Below, piece after piece: positions 7,877 to 18,719 of a DNA stretch of 32,222 bases. The stretch covers positions 1 through 32,222 of the forward strand of contig CAMPGW010000026.1 in the NCBI GenBank assembly GCA_946885735.1, read 5' to 3'. The translations under genes were made by a program, and so were the position numbers. The DNA comes from an uncultured Gammaproteobacteria bacterium. GTDB taxonomy: Bacteria > Pseudomonadota > Gammaproteobacteria > Xanthomonadales > Xanthomonadaceae. The notes under the pieces were generated by a model. The model ran no database searches, had not been told where the DNA came from, and was given only the letters and a program-made list of their open reading frames with translations. The stretch's first letter is position 1, and each line of letters opens with the position of its first letter.

Positions 7877-8563
7877 ATGCAACTCGAAGGGCGGGTGGTC
7901 GCGATCACGGGGGCGTTTGGCGCGCTCGGCGGCGCGGTGGTGCAGGCGGTGCTCGCCGAGGGCGGCCAGGTCGCCGCGATCGATCGTGCGCCCGCACCGC
8001 GCTCCCCGCTCGAGGGCGCCGAGTTGTTCGGCGACGTGGATCTTTCCACCGAAGCCGGCGCGAATGCCGCGGTCGCCGCGATCGTCGCGAAGTTCGGCCG
8101 CCTCGATGCGCTGGTCAACATCGCCGGCGGCTTTCGCTGGGAAACCGTCGGCGAAGGCTCGCTCGACACCTGGGACAGCCTCTACAGCCTCAACCTGCGC
8201 ACTGCGGTGGCGGCCTGCCGAGCGGCGCTGCCGCACCTGCCCGACGGCCACGGGCGCATCGTCAACGTCGGCGCCAATGGCGCGGTCAAGGCGGGCGCGG
8301 GCATGGGCGCGTACGCGGCGTCGAAAGCCGGCGTGGCCAAGCTGACCGAGGCGCTGGCGGAAGAGCTCAAGAAGCGCGGCATCACCGTCAACGCGGTATT
8401 GCCTTCGATCATCGACACGCCGGCCAATCGCGCCGACATGCCGAAAGCCGACTTCGGCACGTGGGTGACGCCGCGGCAACTGGGCGAAGTGATCGTGTTC
8501 CTGCTGTCGGACAAATCCAGCGCGATCACCGGCGCCTTGCTGCCGGTGACGGGGCGGGTGTAG
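7877..8563 (+). CDS. Short-chain dehydrogenase/reductase resembling dihydropteridine reductase
   Basis: 228 residues, classical SDR length. The cofactor motif TGAFGALG is at residues 11-18, an AGG motif replaces NNAG (VNIAGGF), and the active site is YAASK with Tyr146 and Lys150. The usual catalytic serine, 13 residues before the tyrosine, is replaced by Ala133. The same replacement, a GM-x2-Y context and a DTPxNRxxMPxADFxxW signature (180-196 here) are features I recall from eukaryotic quinonoid dihydropteridine reductase (QDPR). It may therefore be a pterin/quinonoid reductase rather than a 3-ketoacyl-type alcohol dehydrogenase. Substrate unproven. An alternative ATG lies two codons upstream at 7871. 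Confidence 0.88.
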   Translation: MQLEGRVVAITGAFGALGGAVVQAVLAEGGQVAAIDRAPAPRSPLEGAELFGDVDLSTEAGANAAVAAIVAKFGRLDALVNIAGGFRWETVGEGSLDTWDSLYSLNLRTAVAACRAALPHLPDGHGRIVNVGANGAVKAGAGMGAYAASKAGVAKLTEALAEELKKRGITVNAVLPSIIDTPANRADMPKADFGTWVTPRQLGEVIVFLLSDKSSAITGALLPVTGRV

Positions 8564-8577
8564 TCGAAGACGCGGAA

Positions 8578-8654
8578 TGGTGGCTATGGGTGGACTCGAA
8601 CCACCGACCCCAGCATTATGAGTGCTGTGCTCTAACCGGCTGAGCTACATAGCC
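8578..8654 (-). tRNA. tRNA-Met (anticodon CAT, elongator type)
   Basis: A 77-nt cloverleaf on the minus strand with encoded CCA at 8580-8578. The acceptor stem pairs GGCTATG (8654-8648) with CATAGCC (8588-8582). The D-arm is GTAGCTCAGC-type, the anticodon loop CTCATAA has CAT at 8620-8618, and the T-loop reads GGTTCGAGTCC. The GGCTA start, the CACTCATAATG anticodon arm and the T-arm closely resemble E. coli elongator tRNA-Met. The initiator would have an unpaired first base and three G-C pairs above the anticodon loop. A tRNA-Ile2 whose C34 is modified by TilS also reads CAT and cannot be excluded by anticodon alone, but the body fits Met. Confidence 0.93.
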
Positions 8655-8699
8655 ATGGGGCGCCGCCGCTGCGCGGTGCACGATGCAGGCGGGCCGCGC

Positions 8700-8728
8700 A
8701 GTTTAGCCCCCGCCGCCTTTGGAATCAA
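8700..8728 (-). promoter_or_regulatory. Promoter of the tRNA-Met gene
   Basis: On the minus strand, -35 TTGATT (8728-8723) and -10 TAAACT (8705-8700) are separated by 17 nt, followed by a GC-rich discriminator (GCGCGGC) as in stringently controlled stable-RNA promoters. Predicted transcription start is near 8693, giving a 5' leader of about 40 nt before the mature tRNA end at 8654. Confidence 0.6.
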
Positions 8729-8820
8729 ACACCTGGAATCCGGGCCCCGGCCGCGACGCGCTTGTGAGCGCCGGCCGCGCTGTGGCAGTCTGGCGGCAGT
8801 GAAGTCTTTGGAGTCCGATC

Positions 8821-9381
8821 GTGATCGATCCGGACGGGTATCGCCCCAACGTGGGCATCGTGCTGATGCGCGAGGACGGTCGCGTGTTCTGGGCCCGGCG
8901 CGTCAACCGGGACGGCTGGCAGTTCCCGCAGGGCGGGATGAACACCGACGAGACGCCCCTCGAGGCCATGTACCGCGAACTGCGCGAGGAGGTCGGACTC
9001 GACCCCACACACGTCGACGTGTTGGGCGCGACGCCGGGCTGGTTGCGCTACCGGCTGCCGCAGCGCTGCGTGCGCCGTGGCGAGCGGCCCGCCTGCATTG
9101 GCCAGAAGCAGGTCTGGTTCCTGCTGCAGATGCGCTGCGAGGAAACCGACCTGCGCCTGGACCTGACCGACAAGCCCGAATTCGACAGCTGGCGCTGGGT
9201 GGACTTCTGGTACCCGGTGGAGAACGTCGTCCACTTCAAGCGCGAGGTGTACGTGCGCGCGCTGCACCACCTGGCTCCCCTGGCGCGATTGGTCGCCGGC
9301 GAGGAGGCGGTGTCGGCGCTCGCCGCCCCGGCACTGCCCGCGCCGCCGCCCCGCCGCAGCGGTTCCGGGCGGGTTGCCTGA
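8821..9381 (+). CDS. rppH: RNA pyrophosphohydrolase
   Basis: 186 residues, Nudix family. RppH removes pyrophosphate from the 5' end of triphosphorylated mRNAs, opening them to 5'-end-dependent decay. The Nudix box occupies residues 38-60 ([12 protein letters not shown] then RELREEVGL) with the metal-binding glutamates intact. Flanking signature segments typical of RppH are [25 protein letters not shown] and VVHFKREVY. Start codon GTG at 8821 is preceded by GGAG with about 7 nt spacing. The last 30 residues are a Pro/Ala-rich extension. Confidence 0.96.
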   Translation: MIDPDGYRPNVGIVLMREDGRVFWARRVNRDGWQFPQGGMNTDETPLEAMYRELREEVGLDPTHVDVLGATPGWLRYRLPQRCVRRGERPACIGQKQVWFLLQMRCEETDLRLDLTDKPEFDSWRWVDFWYPVENVVHFKREVYVRALHHLAPLARLVAGEEAVSALAAPALPAPPPRRSGSGRVA

Positions 9382-9413
9382 ACGAAATGCCCGGCCCCCA
9401 GGCCAGGCCCTTG

Positions 9414-9456
9414 TTGACAACGGTTCTCATTTGGCTGAGGATGAGAACCGTTCTCA
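9414..9456 (+). promoter_or_regulatory. bfd promoter overlapped by two tandem Fur boxes
   Basis: TTGACA (9414-9419) is a perfect -35; a -10-like GAGGAT lies 17 nt further (9437-9442). Two 7-1-7 Fur-type palindromes cover the region: TGACAAC-G-GTTCTCA (9415-9429, one mismatch) and TGAGAAC-C-GTTCTCA (9442-9456, perfect), 27 nt apart centre to centre. Their inner halves also form a 10-bp inverted repeat (9421-9430 with 9441-9450). Binding of Fe-Fur would block both promoter elements, predicting repression of bfd in iron-replete cells. Confidence 0.8.
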
Positions 9457-9476
9457 GCAAGAATGGCCTCCCGCCC

Positions 9477-9677
9477 ATGTACGTCTGCCTCTGCCACGGC
9501 GTCACCGACCGCGATATCCGCCAGGCGGCGGACGAAGGCGTGCGCGAAGTGCATGCGCTGACCATGCGCACCGGACTGGGCTCGGGCTGCGGCAGCTGCG
9601 TCTCGCTGGCCGCGCAGGTGCTCGCCGAGGCGAGCGCCACGGTCGAGTTCCCGCTGCCGGTCCTGCGCGCCGCCTGA
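9477..9677 (+). CDS. bfd: Bacterioferritin-associated ferredoxin
   Basis: 66-residue [2Fe-2S] protein. Bfd docks onto bacterioferritin and passes electrons to its ferric core through heme so that stored iron can be released. The four cluster cysteines are Cys4 and Cys6 (YVCLCHG) and Cys38 and Cys41 (GCGSC), the spacing specific to BFD-type domains. ATG 9477 is chosen because the domain starts at MYVCLC, as in the family. The C-terminus is short. bfr lies downstream, and the promoter carries tandem Fur boxes, consistent with production under iron limitation. Confidence 0.95.
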   Translation: MYVCLCHGVTDRDIRQAADEGVREVHALTMRTGLGSGCGSCVSLAAQVLAEASATVEFPLPVLRAA

Positions 9678-9741
9678 CGCGGTCCGCCGGCGGCACCGCC
9701 GCGCGTTAAACTTCCCTCCTGCCCAGACAGGAGTGCGCGCG

Positions 9742-10206
9742 GTGAAAGGAGATCCGAAGGTCGTCGAGCACCTCAATCGCGTGCTCTACAACGAGCTCAT
9801 CGCCATCAACCAGTATTTCCTGCATGCCCGCATGTACCGCAACTGGGGCTTCAAGGAACTGGCCGAGCACGAGTACCACGAGTCCATCGACGAGATGAAG
9901 CACGCCGACAAGCTGATCGAGCGCATCCTCTTCCTCGACGGCCTGCCCAACCTGCAGAACCTCGGCAAGCTGATGATCGGCGAGTCGCCGCGCGAGGCGA
10001 TCGAGTGCGACCTGCGGCTGGAAATGGCCGCCATCCCGGACCTCAAGGCCGCGATTGCCCACTGCGAGGGCTGCGGCGATTTCGTCTCGCGCGAATTGTT
10101 CGAGGACATCCTGCAGTCCGAGGAAGAGCACGTGGACTGGCTGGAGACGCAGCTGGGCCTGATCGGCCGCCTCGGCGAAGGCCCTTACCTGCAGATGAAA
10201 CTCTGA
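9742..10206 (+). CDS. bfr: Bacterioferritin
   Basis: 154 residues. Bfr forms a 24-subunit heme-containing cage that oxidises Fe(II) and stores it as a ferric mineral. All di-iron ferroxidase ligands are present: Glu18, Glu51, His54, Glu94, Glu127 and His130. The heme ligand is Met52, in DEMKHAD. A GTG at 9733 lies in frame upstream, but CAGGAG (9728-9733) is correctly spaced for the GTG at 9742, and MKGDPKV is the usual family N-terminus. A weak -10 (TAAACT, 9707-9712) in the bfd-bfr gap could allow expression independent of the Fur-controlled bfd promoter, fitting iron storage under replete conditions. Confidence 0.95.
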   Translation: MKGDPKVVEHLNRVLYNELIAINQYFLHARMYRNWGFKELAEHEYHESIDEMKHADKLIERILFLDGLPNLQNLGKLMIGESPREAIECDLRLEMAAIPDLKAAIAHCEGCGDFVSRELFEDILQSEEEHVDWLETQLGLIGRLGEGPYLQMKL

Positions 10207-10217
10207 ACCCCTCGCCG

Positions 10218-10239
10218 CGCCCGGCCCGCGCGCCGGGCG
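10218..10239. terminator. GC-rich hairpin between bfr and the histidine kinase gene
   Basis: Inverted repeat CGCCCGGC (10218-10225) and GCCGGGCG (10232-10239) with a 6-nt loop sits in the 40-nt gap between two convergent genes. There is no T-tract on either side, so intrinsic termination is uncertain; it may simply stabilise 3' ends. Confidence 0.3.
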
Positions 10240-10246
10240 TCGCGCG

Positions 10247-12876
<2,630 letters not shown>

Positions 12877-12877
<1 letters not shown>

Positions 12878-15612
12878 CACAGCACCGCCTGGTGGAAGTC
12901 GAAGTCCATGCCGGCGTCCGCCTGCTGGACGAGATTGCCCTGGATGAAGTCGATGCCGCTCATCCACAGCGTGGCCGCGGCTTGCGCGTCCTCCACGCCG
13001 TGGCCGATGACCTCGAGCCGGCGACCGTGTGCGCTGTCGATCAGCGCCTTGAGTTCGTCGCGCAGGCCCTGGTTGAGGCTGCCGGCGGTGTACTTGCGCG
13101 CCAGCTTGACGAAGGACAGGGGCAGTTGCGCCGCCAGTCGCGCCGCGTCCGGCCCGCCCTCGAACTGGCTGAGGCAGAACTGCACGCGCGTGGTCGCCAT
13201 TGCATCGCAGAACTGCCGGACCGCGGCCGCGTGCATGGCGGCGTCCTCGAGCCGGACTTCCACCACCAGGCAATCGCCCGGGATGCCCGCCGAGGAGATC
13301 TCGTGGCGCAACCAGTCGGCTTGGCCGGCGGCGGCCAGGGTCAGCGGCGACTGGGTGACGAACAGGCGCAACTGAGCGCCTTCGTCATGGCGCTGGCGGA
13401 TGAGCGAGATCGCCTGCATGGCGACCCAGCGGTCGATCTCGACGATCAGGCCGGTACGCTCGGCCATCGGGATGATCTCGGCGGCGGGTCGCAGTCCGCC
13501 GGAAGCGTCGCGCAGGCGCAGGAGCGCCTGGTACTGCGAGACGTCGCCTCCGGCCACCGCCACCACCGGCTGGTAGAGCAGCACCAGGCTCTCGCTGCGG
13601 ATCGCCTCGCGAACCAGTTCGAGCAGGGCCGCTTCGCGCACTGCGTCGCTCGCGCGCGGCGGCTCATAGCGACGCACGCCGCGATCCTGGGTGCGGGCCT
13701 CGCGCGCGACCTTCTCCACCGCGTTGATCATCGCGCCAGCCTCGGCGAAGCCGTGCCGGAGCGCCGCCACGCCCGCGGACAAGCGCAGCCGCAGAGGATG
13801 GCCAAGGGCCTGGAAGGCGTGCCCCATCAGCACGCTGCGCAGATCGGTGGCGAGCGAGTCGAGCGCGAGTTCCTCGCGACTGCGATCGAGCAGCAGCCAG
13901 CTGCCGTCGCCAAAGCGCGTGGTCGGCAAATCACCGGCGCGCTGGGTGAGCAGGCGGCTGACGTCGCCGAGCAGGATTTCCAGCGCGGTCAGGCCGATGC
14001 GCTCACGCAGCAGGGCCAGGCCCTCCACTTCGAGGAACACCAGCCCGCCGGTGGATTCACCCGCGGCCAGGCAGGCATCGAGTTGCTCGAGCAGCGTCTT
14101 GCGGTACACCAGGCCGGTCGCGGCGTCCTTGTCGGGGCGGCGCACGCGGCGGCTCTCCTGCTGCCGGTGCCGGCGCACGCGCGTCTGCACCGCCGAGATC
14201 AGGTGCCGCGGGCGGATCGGCTTGCTCAGGAAGTCGTCGCCGCCGGCGTCGATGGCATCGAACTGCAGGTCCTCGCTGGCCTCGCCCGACAGGAACACGA
14301 TCGGGGTGTGCGCGAAGGCCTCCTGTTCGCGGATCAGCGCGGTCAGCTCGATGCCGTTGGCGCCCGGCATGTTGAGGTCCATCAGCACCAGGTCGGGCCG
14401 GAAGTTGCGCAGCGCGGGCATCACGTCCAGGGCGTCGATCACCACCAGCGAGTCCATGCCGGCGTTGCGCAGGATGCCCTCGGCGAACAGCGCCTGGCTG
14501 CGGTCGTCCTCGACGATCAGGATGCGGAAGCTTTCCTCGCGCTCCGGGTCCACCAGTTGTTGCAGCCGACGCAGCACCTCGTCGGCGTCCTTCGGCGCGA
14601 CCAGCAGGGCGTCCACGCCGGCGCGGCGCGCGGACAGCCGCATGGCGATATCGTCCTCGTCCACGATCGCCGCCAGCCGCAGCCGATGGCTGCTGGCGCG
14701 CGCGCGGGCCAGCCGCACGGCGGCGCCGATCGCCTCCAGTTCGGGCGCGAACAGCGCATCGATCAGCACCAGGTCCGCCGGCACCGCGCCGAGCAGTTCC
14801 GTGAGTTCCTCGACCTGCTCGAGCAGTTCGATCTCCACGCCCATGCCCTCGAAGCGCTGGTCGAGTTCGAGCGAGACCGAGCCGTACTCGCTCAGGTGGT
14901 AAAGGCGGAAGCCGGCCGGCAGGCCGGACTCGCCGCCGCGCCGGGCGGGCGTGGCCCGCGGTGCGGGCGGCGTGGGTGCGGCGGGTGCCGCCAGCGTTTG
15001 CGCCTGGCCCCGTACCGGAGCCGGCGGCGCGGTCGAAAAGCTCCCGCTGCGCTGTGCCGCCGCGGCATGGCTGTCGACGGGCGCGCTGGCTGGCGCGGCC
15101 GCCCGAGCCACCGGCGAGGGCTCGCTGGGGGCGGCGAAGTTGGAGGCATCGTCCCCCCACAGGTCCGGCTCCGGGTCCGGCGCCCCGACATCCGTATCTG
15201 GCGCAAGCGCCGGCGGTGTCTCTTCGGTGAGGGTCTCGATGCGCAGTTCGACGGCCTCGTACTCGACCTGCATCACCTCGGGCTCGGGTTCGGGCATGCA
15301 GGCGGACACGGCGTCGGCCAGCGCGAGCAGGGCATCGGCGGTATCGGATTCTGGCAGGCGTTCGTCCTGCACCAGTTCGGCGGTGATGCCGGCGATGCGC
15401 GCCAGTGCGTCCGCGGCCTCGTCCAGCGCCAGCGCCGCGCTGCCTTCGCCGAGGGCGCCGGCCTCGTCCTGGATCAGGGCCAAGGCATTGATGTCCCAGC
15501 CGCCCGCGTGCAACCGCCGCAGGCGGCGCGCGATCAGGTGCGCCCGCGCCGGAACCCTGCGCAGCAGGGTGGCGTCGGCCTCGGGAATCGGGGAGCCGTC
15601 GTGTTCAGTCAT
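12877..15612 (-). CDS. Response regulator with degenerate GGDEF and EAL domains (FimX-like c-di-GMP effector candidate)
   Basis: 911 residues. Order: helical N-terminal region (15-105), loosely HPt-like but without the histidine; Pro/Ala-rich linker (105-228); a pseudo-receiver (235-353); a canonical receiver (363-480) with Asp369/Asp370, Asp412 and Lys464; a GGDEF domain whose signature is FGDGSW (567-572); and an EAL domain (about 660-905). In the EAL domain EAL reads QAL (695-697), the DDFG motif reads SQFE, and the AEGVE motif reads GHGVE. The metal-binding residues needed for phosphodiesterase activity, and the GGDEF residues needed for cyclase activity, are therefore missing. [17 protein letters not shown] resembles FimX-type domains that bind c-di-GMP without cutting it. 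First gene of a two-gene operon. A GTG at 15636 is an alternative start. Confidence 0.88.
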
Positions 15613-15680
15613 TGCGCGATTTTTGTCCCTGGACACCGGATTATGCCCCTGGGATGCCGGACTGTCAGGCCGGGCGGCGG

Positions 15681-15692
15681 TATCCTGCGCGC
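15681..15692 (+). promoter_or_regulatory. Putative -10 box of the DUF6776 gene, leaderless arrangement
   Basis: TATCCT at 15681-15686 is followed by exactly 6 nt and then the ATG at 15693. No Shine-Dalgarno precedes the ATG. It lies in an 80-nt divergent gap shared with the response-regulator gene. Confidence 0.35.
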
Positions 15693-16409
15693 ATGGACAC
15701 GCCCTCTCCCCGAAACCCTTCCGCGCATGGCCCGGCCTGGCTGCGGATCGGCCTGGTCGCGCTGCTGCTGCTGTGGATCGCCAGCCTGGCGCTGGCCTGG
15801 ACCTGGGCCAGCCGCCGCGCGGCGCCGGGTCTCGAGCAAGCCCGCGCCGACCTCGAGCGCGAACGCGGCCAGTCCCGCCTCGACCGCGCCGAGCTCGACG
15901 ACATCCGCCAGCAGGTCGCCACCCTCAAGCGTTCGGACCAGATCAGCCGCAACGCCAACCTCGAGTTGCAGAAGGCCCTGGCCGAGCGCGAGGAGGAAGT
16001 CTCGGGCTTGCGCGCCGACCTGGACTTCTACGAACGCCTGGTGGGTTCCACCGGCCAGCGCCAGGGCCTGCGCGTGCACGAGGCGGTGTTCGCGCCCGAG
16101 AGCGGCGGGACCTGGCGCTACACCGTCACCCTGACGCAGAACCTGAACCGCGGCGCCATCAGCCGCGGCACGATGCGCTTCGTCGTGGATGGCATCCGCG
16201 ACGGCAAGCTGGGCACGGTCGGTTGGGACGAACTGGTGCAAACCAGGAACGCACCGGGCAAGCCGTTTTCCTTTCGCTATTTCCAGCAGATCGAGGACAG
16301 CGTGATGCTGCCGCCCGGCTTCACCCCGCAGCGCGTGCGGGTGACGCTGCAAGGCAATGCCGGCAAGGTCGAGAAGGCCTTCACCTGGGACGCGCGCAAG
16401 GCGCCCTGA
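15693..16409 (+). CDS. DUF6776-type membrane-anchored coiled-coil protein
   Basis: 238 residues. One transmembrane helix near residues 19-40 (WLRIGLVALLLLWIASLALA), then a long charged coiled coil (about 45-115), then a small C-terminal domain containing RYTVTLTQNLNRG, SFRYFQQIED and a beta-rich end. This layout fits the DUF6776 family of Lysobacterales. The bulk should face the periplasm. Function is unknown; a cell-envelope scaffold is a guess from the topology. erpA starts 61 nt downstream on the same strand. The frame is open upstream to 15612, but the ATG here begins the hydrophilic N-tail directly before the membrane helix. Confidence 0.8.
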   Translation: MDTPSPRNPSAHGPAWLRIGLVALLLLWIASLALAWTWASRRAAPGLEQARADLERERGQSRLDRAELDDIRQQVATLKRSDQISRNANLELQKALAEREEEVSGLRADLDFYERLVGSTGQRQGLRVHEAVFAPESGGTWRYTVTLTQNLNRGAISRGTMRFVVDGIRDGKLGTVGWDELVQTRNAPGKPFSFRYFQQIEDSVMLPPGFTPQRVRVTLQGNAGKVEKAFTWDARKAP

Positions 16410-16470
16410 AGGCAGGGCAGGACAGCCGCCGTCGCTTGAAACCGCCGCAACCCGCGCATACTAGTCAGCC

Positions 16471-16830
16471 ATGGACGCCCAACCTTCCTATCTAGACCTC
16501 GACCGGCCGCTCGAATTCACCGAGGCGGCGGCGCGCAAGGTCGCCAGCCTGATCGCCGAGGAAGGCAATCCGGGCCTGAAACTGCGCGTGTACATCAGCG
16601 GCGGCGGCTGCTCGGGCTTCCAGTACGGCTTCACCTTCGACGAGGAACGCGCCGAGGACGACCTCGCGCTGGAGCGCGACGGCGTCACCCTGCTGGTGGA
16701 TCCGCTGAGCCTGCAGTACCTGATGGGCGCGGAGGTGGACTATCGCGAAAGCCTGCAGGGCGCGCAGTTCGTGATCCGCAACCCGAACGCCAAGACCACC
16801 TGCGGCTGCGGGAGCAGCTTCTCGGTGTGA
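16471..16830 (+). CDS. erpA: Iron-sulfur cluster insertion protein ErpA (A-type carrier)
   Basis: 119 residues, HesB/IscA family. ErpA receives Fe-S clusters from the Isc/Suf machinery and delivers them to target apoproteins. The three ligand cysteines are Cys47 ([11 protein letters not shown]) and Cys111/Cys113 (TTCGCGSSF). Other family segments are [16 protein letters not shown] and [17 protein letters not shown]. The stop overlaps the start of nudC (GTGA), so the two are co-translated. A -10-like CATACT (16457-16462) lies close upstream. Confidence 0.97.
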   Translation: MDAQPSYLDLDRPLEFTEAAARKVASLIAEEGNPGLKLRVYISGGGCSGFQYGFTFDEERAEDDLALERDGVTLLVDPLSLQYLMGAEVDYRESLQGAQFVIRNPNAKTTCGCGSSFSV

Positions 16831-17708
16831 CCGCGTCGCCGCGGCAGTTCGCCTTCCAGCATCCCGGCCTGGACCGGGCCGAGCACCTGCGCGAGGACGC
16901 CGAGGCGCTGCAGCGACACTGGCCGCAGGCGCGGGTGCTGGTGCTCGATGCCGACGGCCAGGCGCTGTTCGACGGCGACGAGGAATCACCGCGTTTTCGC
17001 AGCGGCGCCGAGCACGCCGCCGAGGGCCCCGGCGACGCGATCTTCCTCGGCCTCGACGACGACGGCTCGGCCTGGTTCGCGATGGACGCGCGGGCGATGC
17101 CCGAACCCCCGGCCGCGCGCCTGGACCTGCGCAGCGCGGCGCTGCGCTGGCCGGCGCCCGTGGCCTCCGCCTATGCGCAGGCGCGGGCGCTGCTGCACTG
17201 GCAATCGCGCAACCGCTTCTGCGGGGCCTGCGGCACCGCCACCGTGCTGGGACGTGGCGGCTTCCTCGCGCGCTGCCCGGCCTGCGGCCTGGAGCATTAC
17301 CCGCGCACCGATCCGGCGATCATCGTCGCGGTCAGCGACGGCGAACGCCTGCTACTCGGCCGCCAGGCGGCCTGGCCGGAAAAGCGCTGGTCGGTGTTGG
17401 CCGGCTTCCTCGAGCCGGGCGAATCGCTGGAGCAGACCGTGGCGCGCGAGGTGATGGAGGAGGCCGGCGTACGCATCCGCGCCTGTCGTTACCTGGCTTC
17501 GCAACCCTGGCCCTTCCCGGCCGCGTTGATGCTTGGCTTCGAGGCCGAGGCCGAACCGCAACCGCTGCGCATCGGCGCCGAGCTCGAGGATGCGCGCTGG
17601 TTCAGCGCCGACGAGATCCGCGGCCAGGTGGCCGCCGGCGAGATGATCAGCTCGCCGCGCATGTCCATCTCGCGCTGGCTGATCGACGACTGGTTGTCGC
17701 GGCACTAG
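16827..17708 (+). CDS. nudC: NAD(+) diphosphatase / RNA deNADding Nudix hydrolase
   Basis: 293 residues. NudC hydrolyses NADH/NAD+ to NMN and AMP and removes 5'-NAD caps from RNA. An N-terminal NudC-like domain (about 5-125) is followed by a zinc ribbon with Cys132, Cys135, Cys150 and Cys153. The Nudix box starts at Gly193 ([11 protein letters not shown] then REVMEEAGV), and the NudC-specific SQPWPFP motif is at residues 225-231. The GTG start overlaps the erpA stop by 4 nt (GTGA), so it depends on translation of erpA. With rppH 8 kb away, the window holds both enzymes that strip alternative 5' ends from bacterial RNA. Confidence 0.95.
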   Translation: MTASPRQFAFQHPGLDRAEHLREDAEALQRHWPQARVLVLDADGQALFDGDEESPRFRSGAEHAAEGPGDAIFLGLDDDGSAWFAMDARAMPEPPAARLDLRSAALRWPAPVASAYAQARALLHWQSRNRFCGACGTATVLGRGGFLARCPACGLEHYPRTDPAIIVAVSDGERLLLGRQAAWPEKRWSVLAGFLEPGESLEQTVAREVMEEAGVRIRACRYLASQPWPFPAALMLGFEAEAEPQPLRIGAELEDARWFSADEIRGQVAAGEMISSPRMSISRWLIDDWLSRH

Positions 17709-17755
17709 CGTCCACGTGCGCGGGGCGCCGGCCCGCCGCCGCGGGGATCCGGGGC

Positions 17756-17788
17756 TACAATCGGCCCCATGACGTCCGGACACGCCCC
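17756..17788 (+). promoter_or_regulatory. Promoter region of ampE with a nine-codon upstream ORF
   Basis: A -10-like TACAAT (17756-17761) is followed after 7 nt by ATG (17769), opening a nine-codon ORF that ends with TAG at 17796-17798, inside ampE. The ampE GTG (17789) lies within this mini-ORF in another frame. There is no clear Shine-Dalgarno for ampE. Whether the short ORF is translated is unknown. Confidence 0.3.
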
Positions 17789-18676
17789 GTGGATCTAGCC
17801 CTCATCGCCGTCGTGCTGGCCCTGGTGCTGGGGCATGTCGCACCGGGCCTGGGCTCGGTGCGCCGCTATGGCTGGTTCATCGGCTGGCTGCACTGGCTCG
17901 GACGGGTGTTCGCAGGCCAGGGCGCCTGGCAAGGACGCCTCGGCCTGCTGCTTGCCGTGGGCGTGCCCGTGCTCGCGGTGGGCGCGGTGCAGTGGCTGCT
18001 GGACGAACGCTGGTACGGCTTGCCGCTGTTCGCCTTCGCGCTGGCGGCGCTGGTCTACACCTGGGGCCCGCGCGACCTCGAACTCGACGTGGACAAAGTG
18101 GTCGAGGCGCGCGATCCGGCCGAACGACGCGCCGCCGCGGCCGCCCTGTTCCCGGAAGGCGGCGATCCGGTCATCGAAGGGCCGGCGCTGGTCGAGGCGG
18201 TGTTCCGCTGCGCGCTCTGGCGCTGGTTCGGCGTGCTGTTCTGGTTCCTCCTGCTCGGCCCCGCGGGTGCGCTGCTGTACCGCCTGGTGTCGCTGGCGGC
18301 GCAGGGCGAGGCGCAGCGGGCCCTGCCGCCGGCGCAGGCGCAGGCGGCCAAGTTGTTCGTCGGATTGCTCAACTGGCCGGTGGCGCACCTGATGACCTTC
18401 GGCCTGGCGCTGGCGGCGAACTTCGACGGCGTGCTGGCGGCGTGGCGGGACTGGCATGCCAATGGCGGCCTGCGCCTGGACATCGGTTTCCTCGGCGCGG
18501 CGGCGCGCGCCAGCGTGGTCTGCGAGCTCGCCGAGGAAGATGCCTACGCGATCGACGGTCCGGCGCAGGCGCCGGCCTTGCTCGAGCTGCGCGACGCCAT
18601 GTCACTGGTGTGGCGGGTGCTGCTGCTCTGGCTGGCCGTGCTGGCCATCTTCGTGGTCGCCGGTTTCGTCAACTGA
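17789..18676 (+). CDS. ampE: AmpE-like regulatory signalling membrane protein (CobD/CbiB superfamily)
   Basis: 295 residues with several hydrophobic segments: about 1-18, 52-73, 75-92, 147-170, 198-215 and 270-294. The layout and motifs (GLPLFAFAL, FWFLLLGPAGALLYRL, LLNWPVAHLMTFGLAL) match AmpE and the related CobD/CbiB cobalamin proteins. E. coli AmpE (284 aa) is an inner-membrane protein proposed to sense cell-wall recycling signals that affect beta-lactamase expression. The length and absence of cobalamin genes favour AmpE over CobD. ampD is not adjacent. GTG start at 17789 is the first usable start before the first helix. Confidence 0.75.
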   Translation: MDLALIAVVLALVLGHVAPGLGSVRRYGWFIGWLHWLGRVFAGQGAWQGRLGLLLAVGVPVLAVGAVQWLLDERWYGLPLFAFALAALVYTWGPRDLELDVDKVVEARDPAERRAAAAALFPEGGDPVIEGPALVEAVFRCALWRWFGVLFWFLLLGPAGALLYRLVSLAAQGEAQRALPPAQAQAAKLFVGLLNWPVAHLMTFGLALAANFDGVLAAWRDWHANGGLRLDIGFLGAAARASVVCELAEEDAYAIDGPAQAPALLELRDAMSLVWRVLLLWLAVLAIFVVAGFVN

Positions 18677-18719
18677 CGTTCGCGGTGCGGCCCGCCCGGA
18701 GTCTTGGAAGCCCGAGGTA

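Noticed and set aside
12892..16134. Very long open frame on the plus strand (over 1000 codons) opposite the response-regulator and kinase genes
   Set aside because: It is antisense to well-defined domains, is Arg/Gln/His-rich without recognisable motifs, and arises from the high GC content. The same holds for the long frames at 2611-5571 (minus), 10412-13375 (plus), 18456-21095 (plus), 20500-22623 (plus), 21960-24527 (plus) and 29127-31301 (plus).
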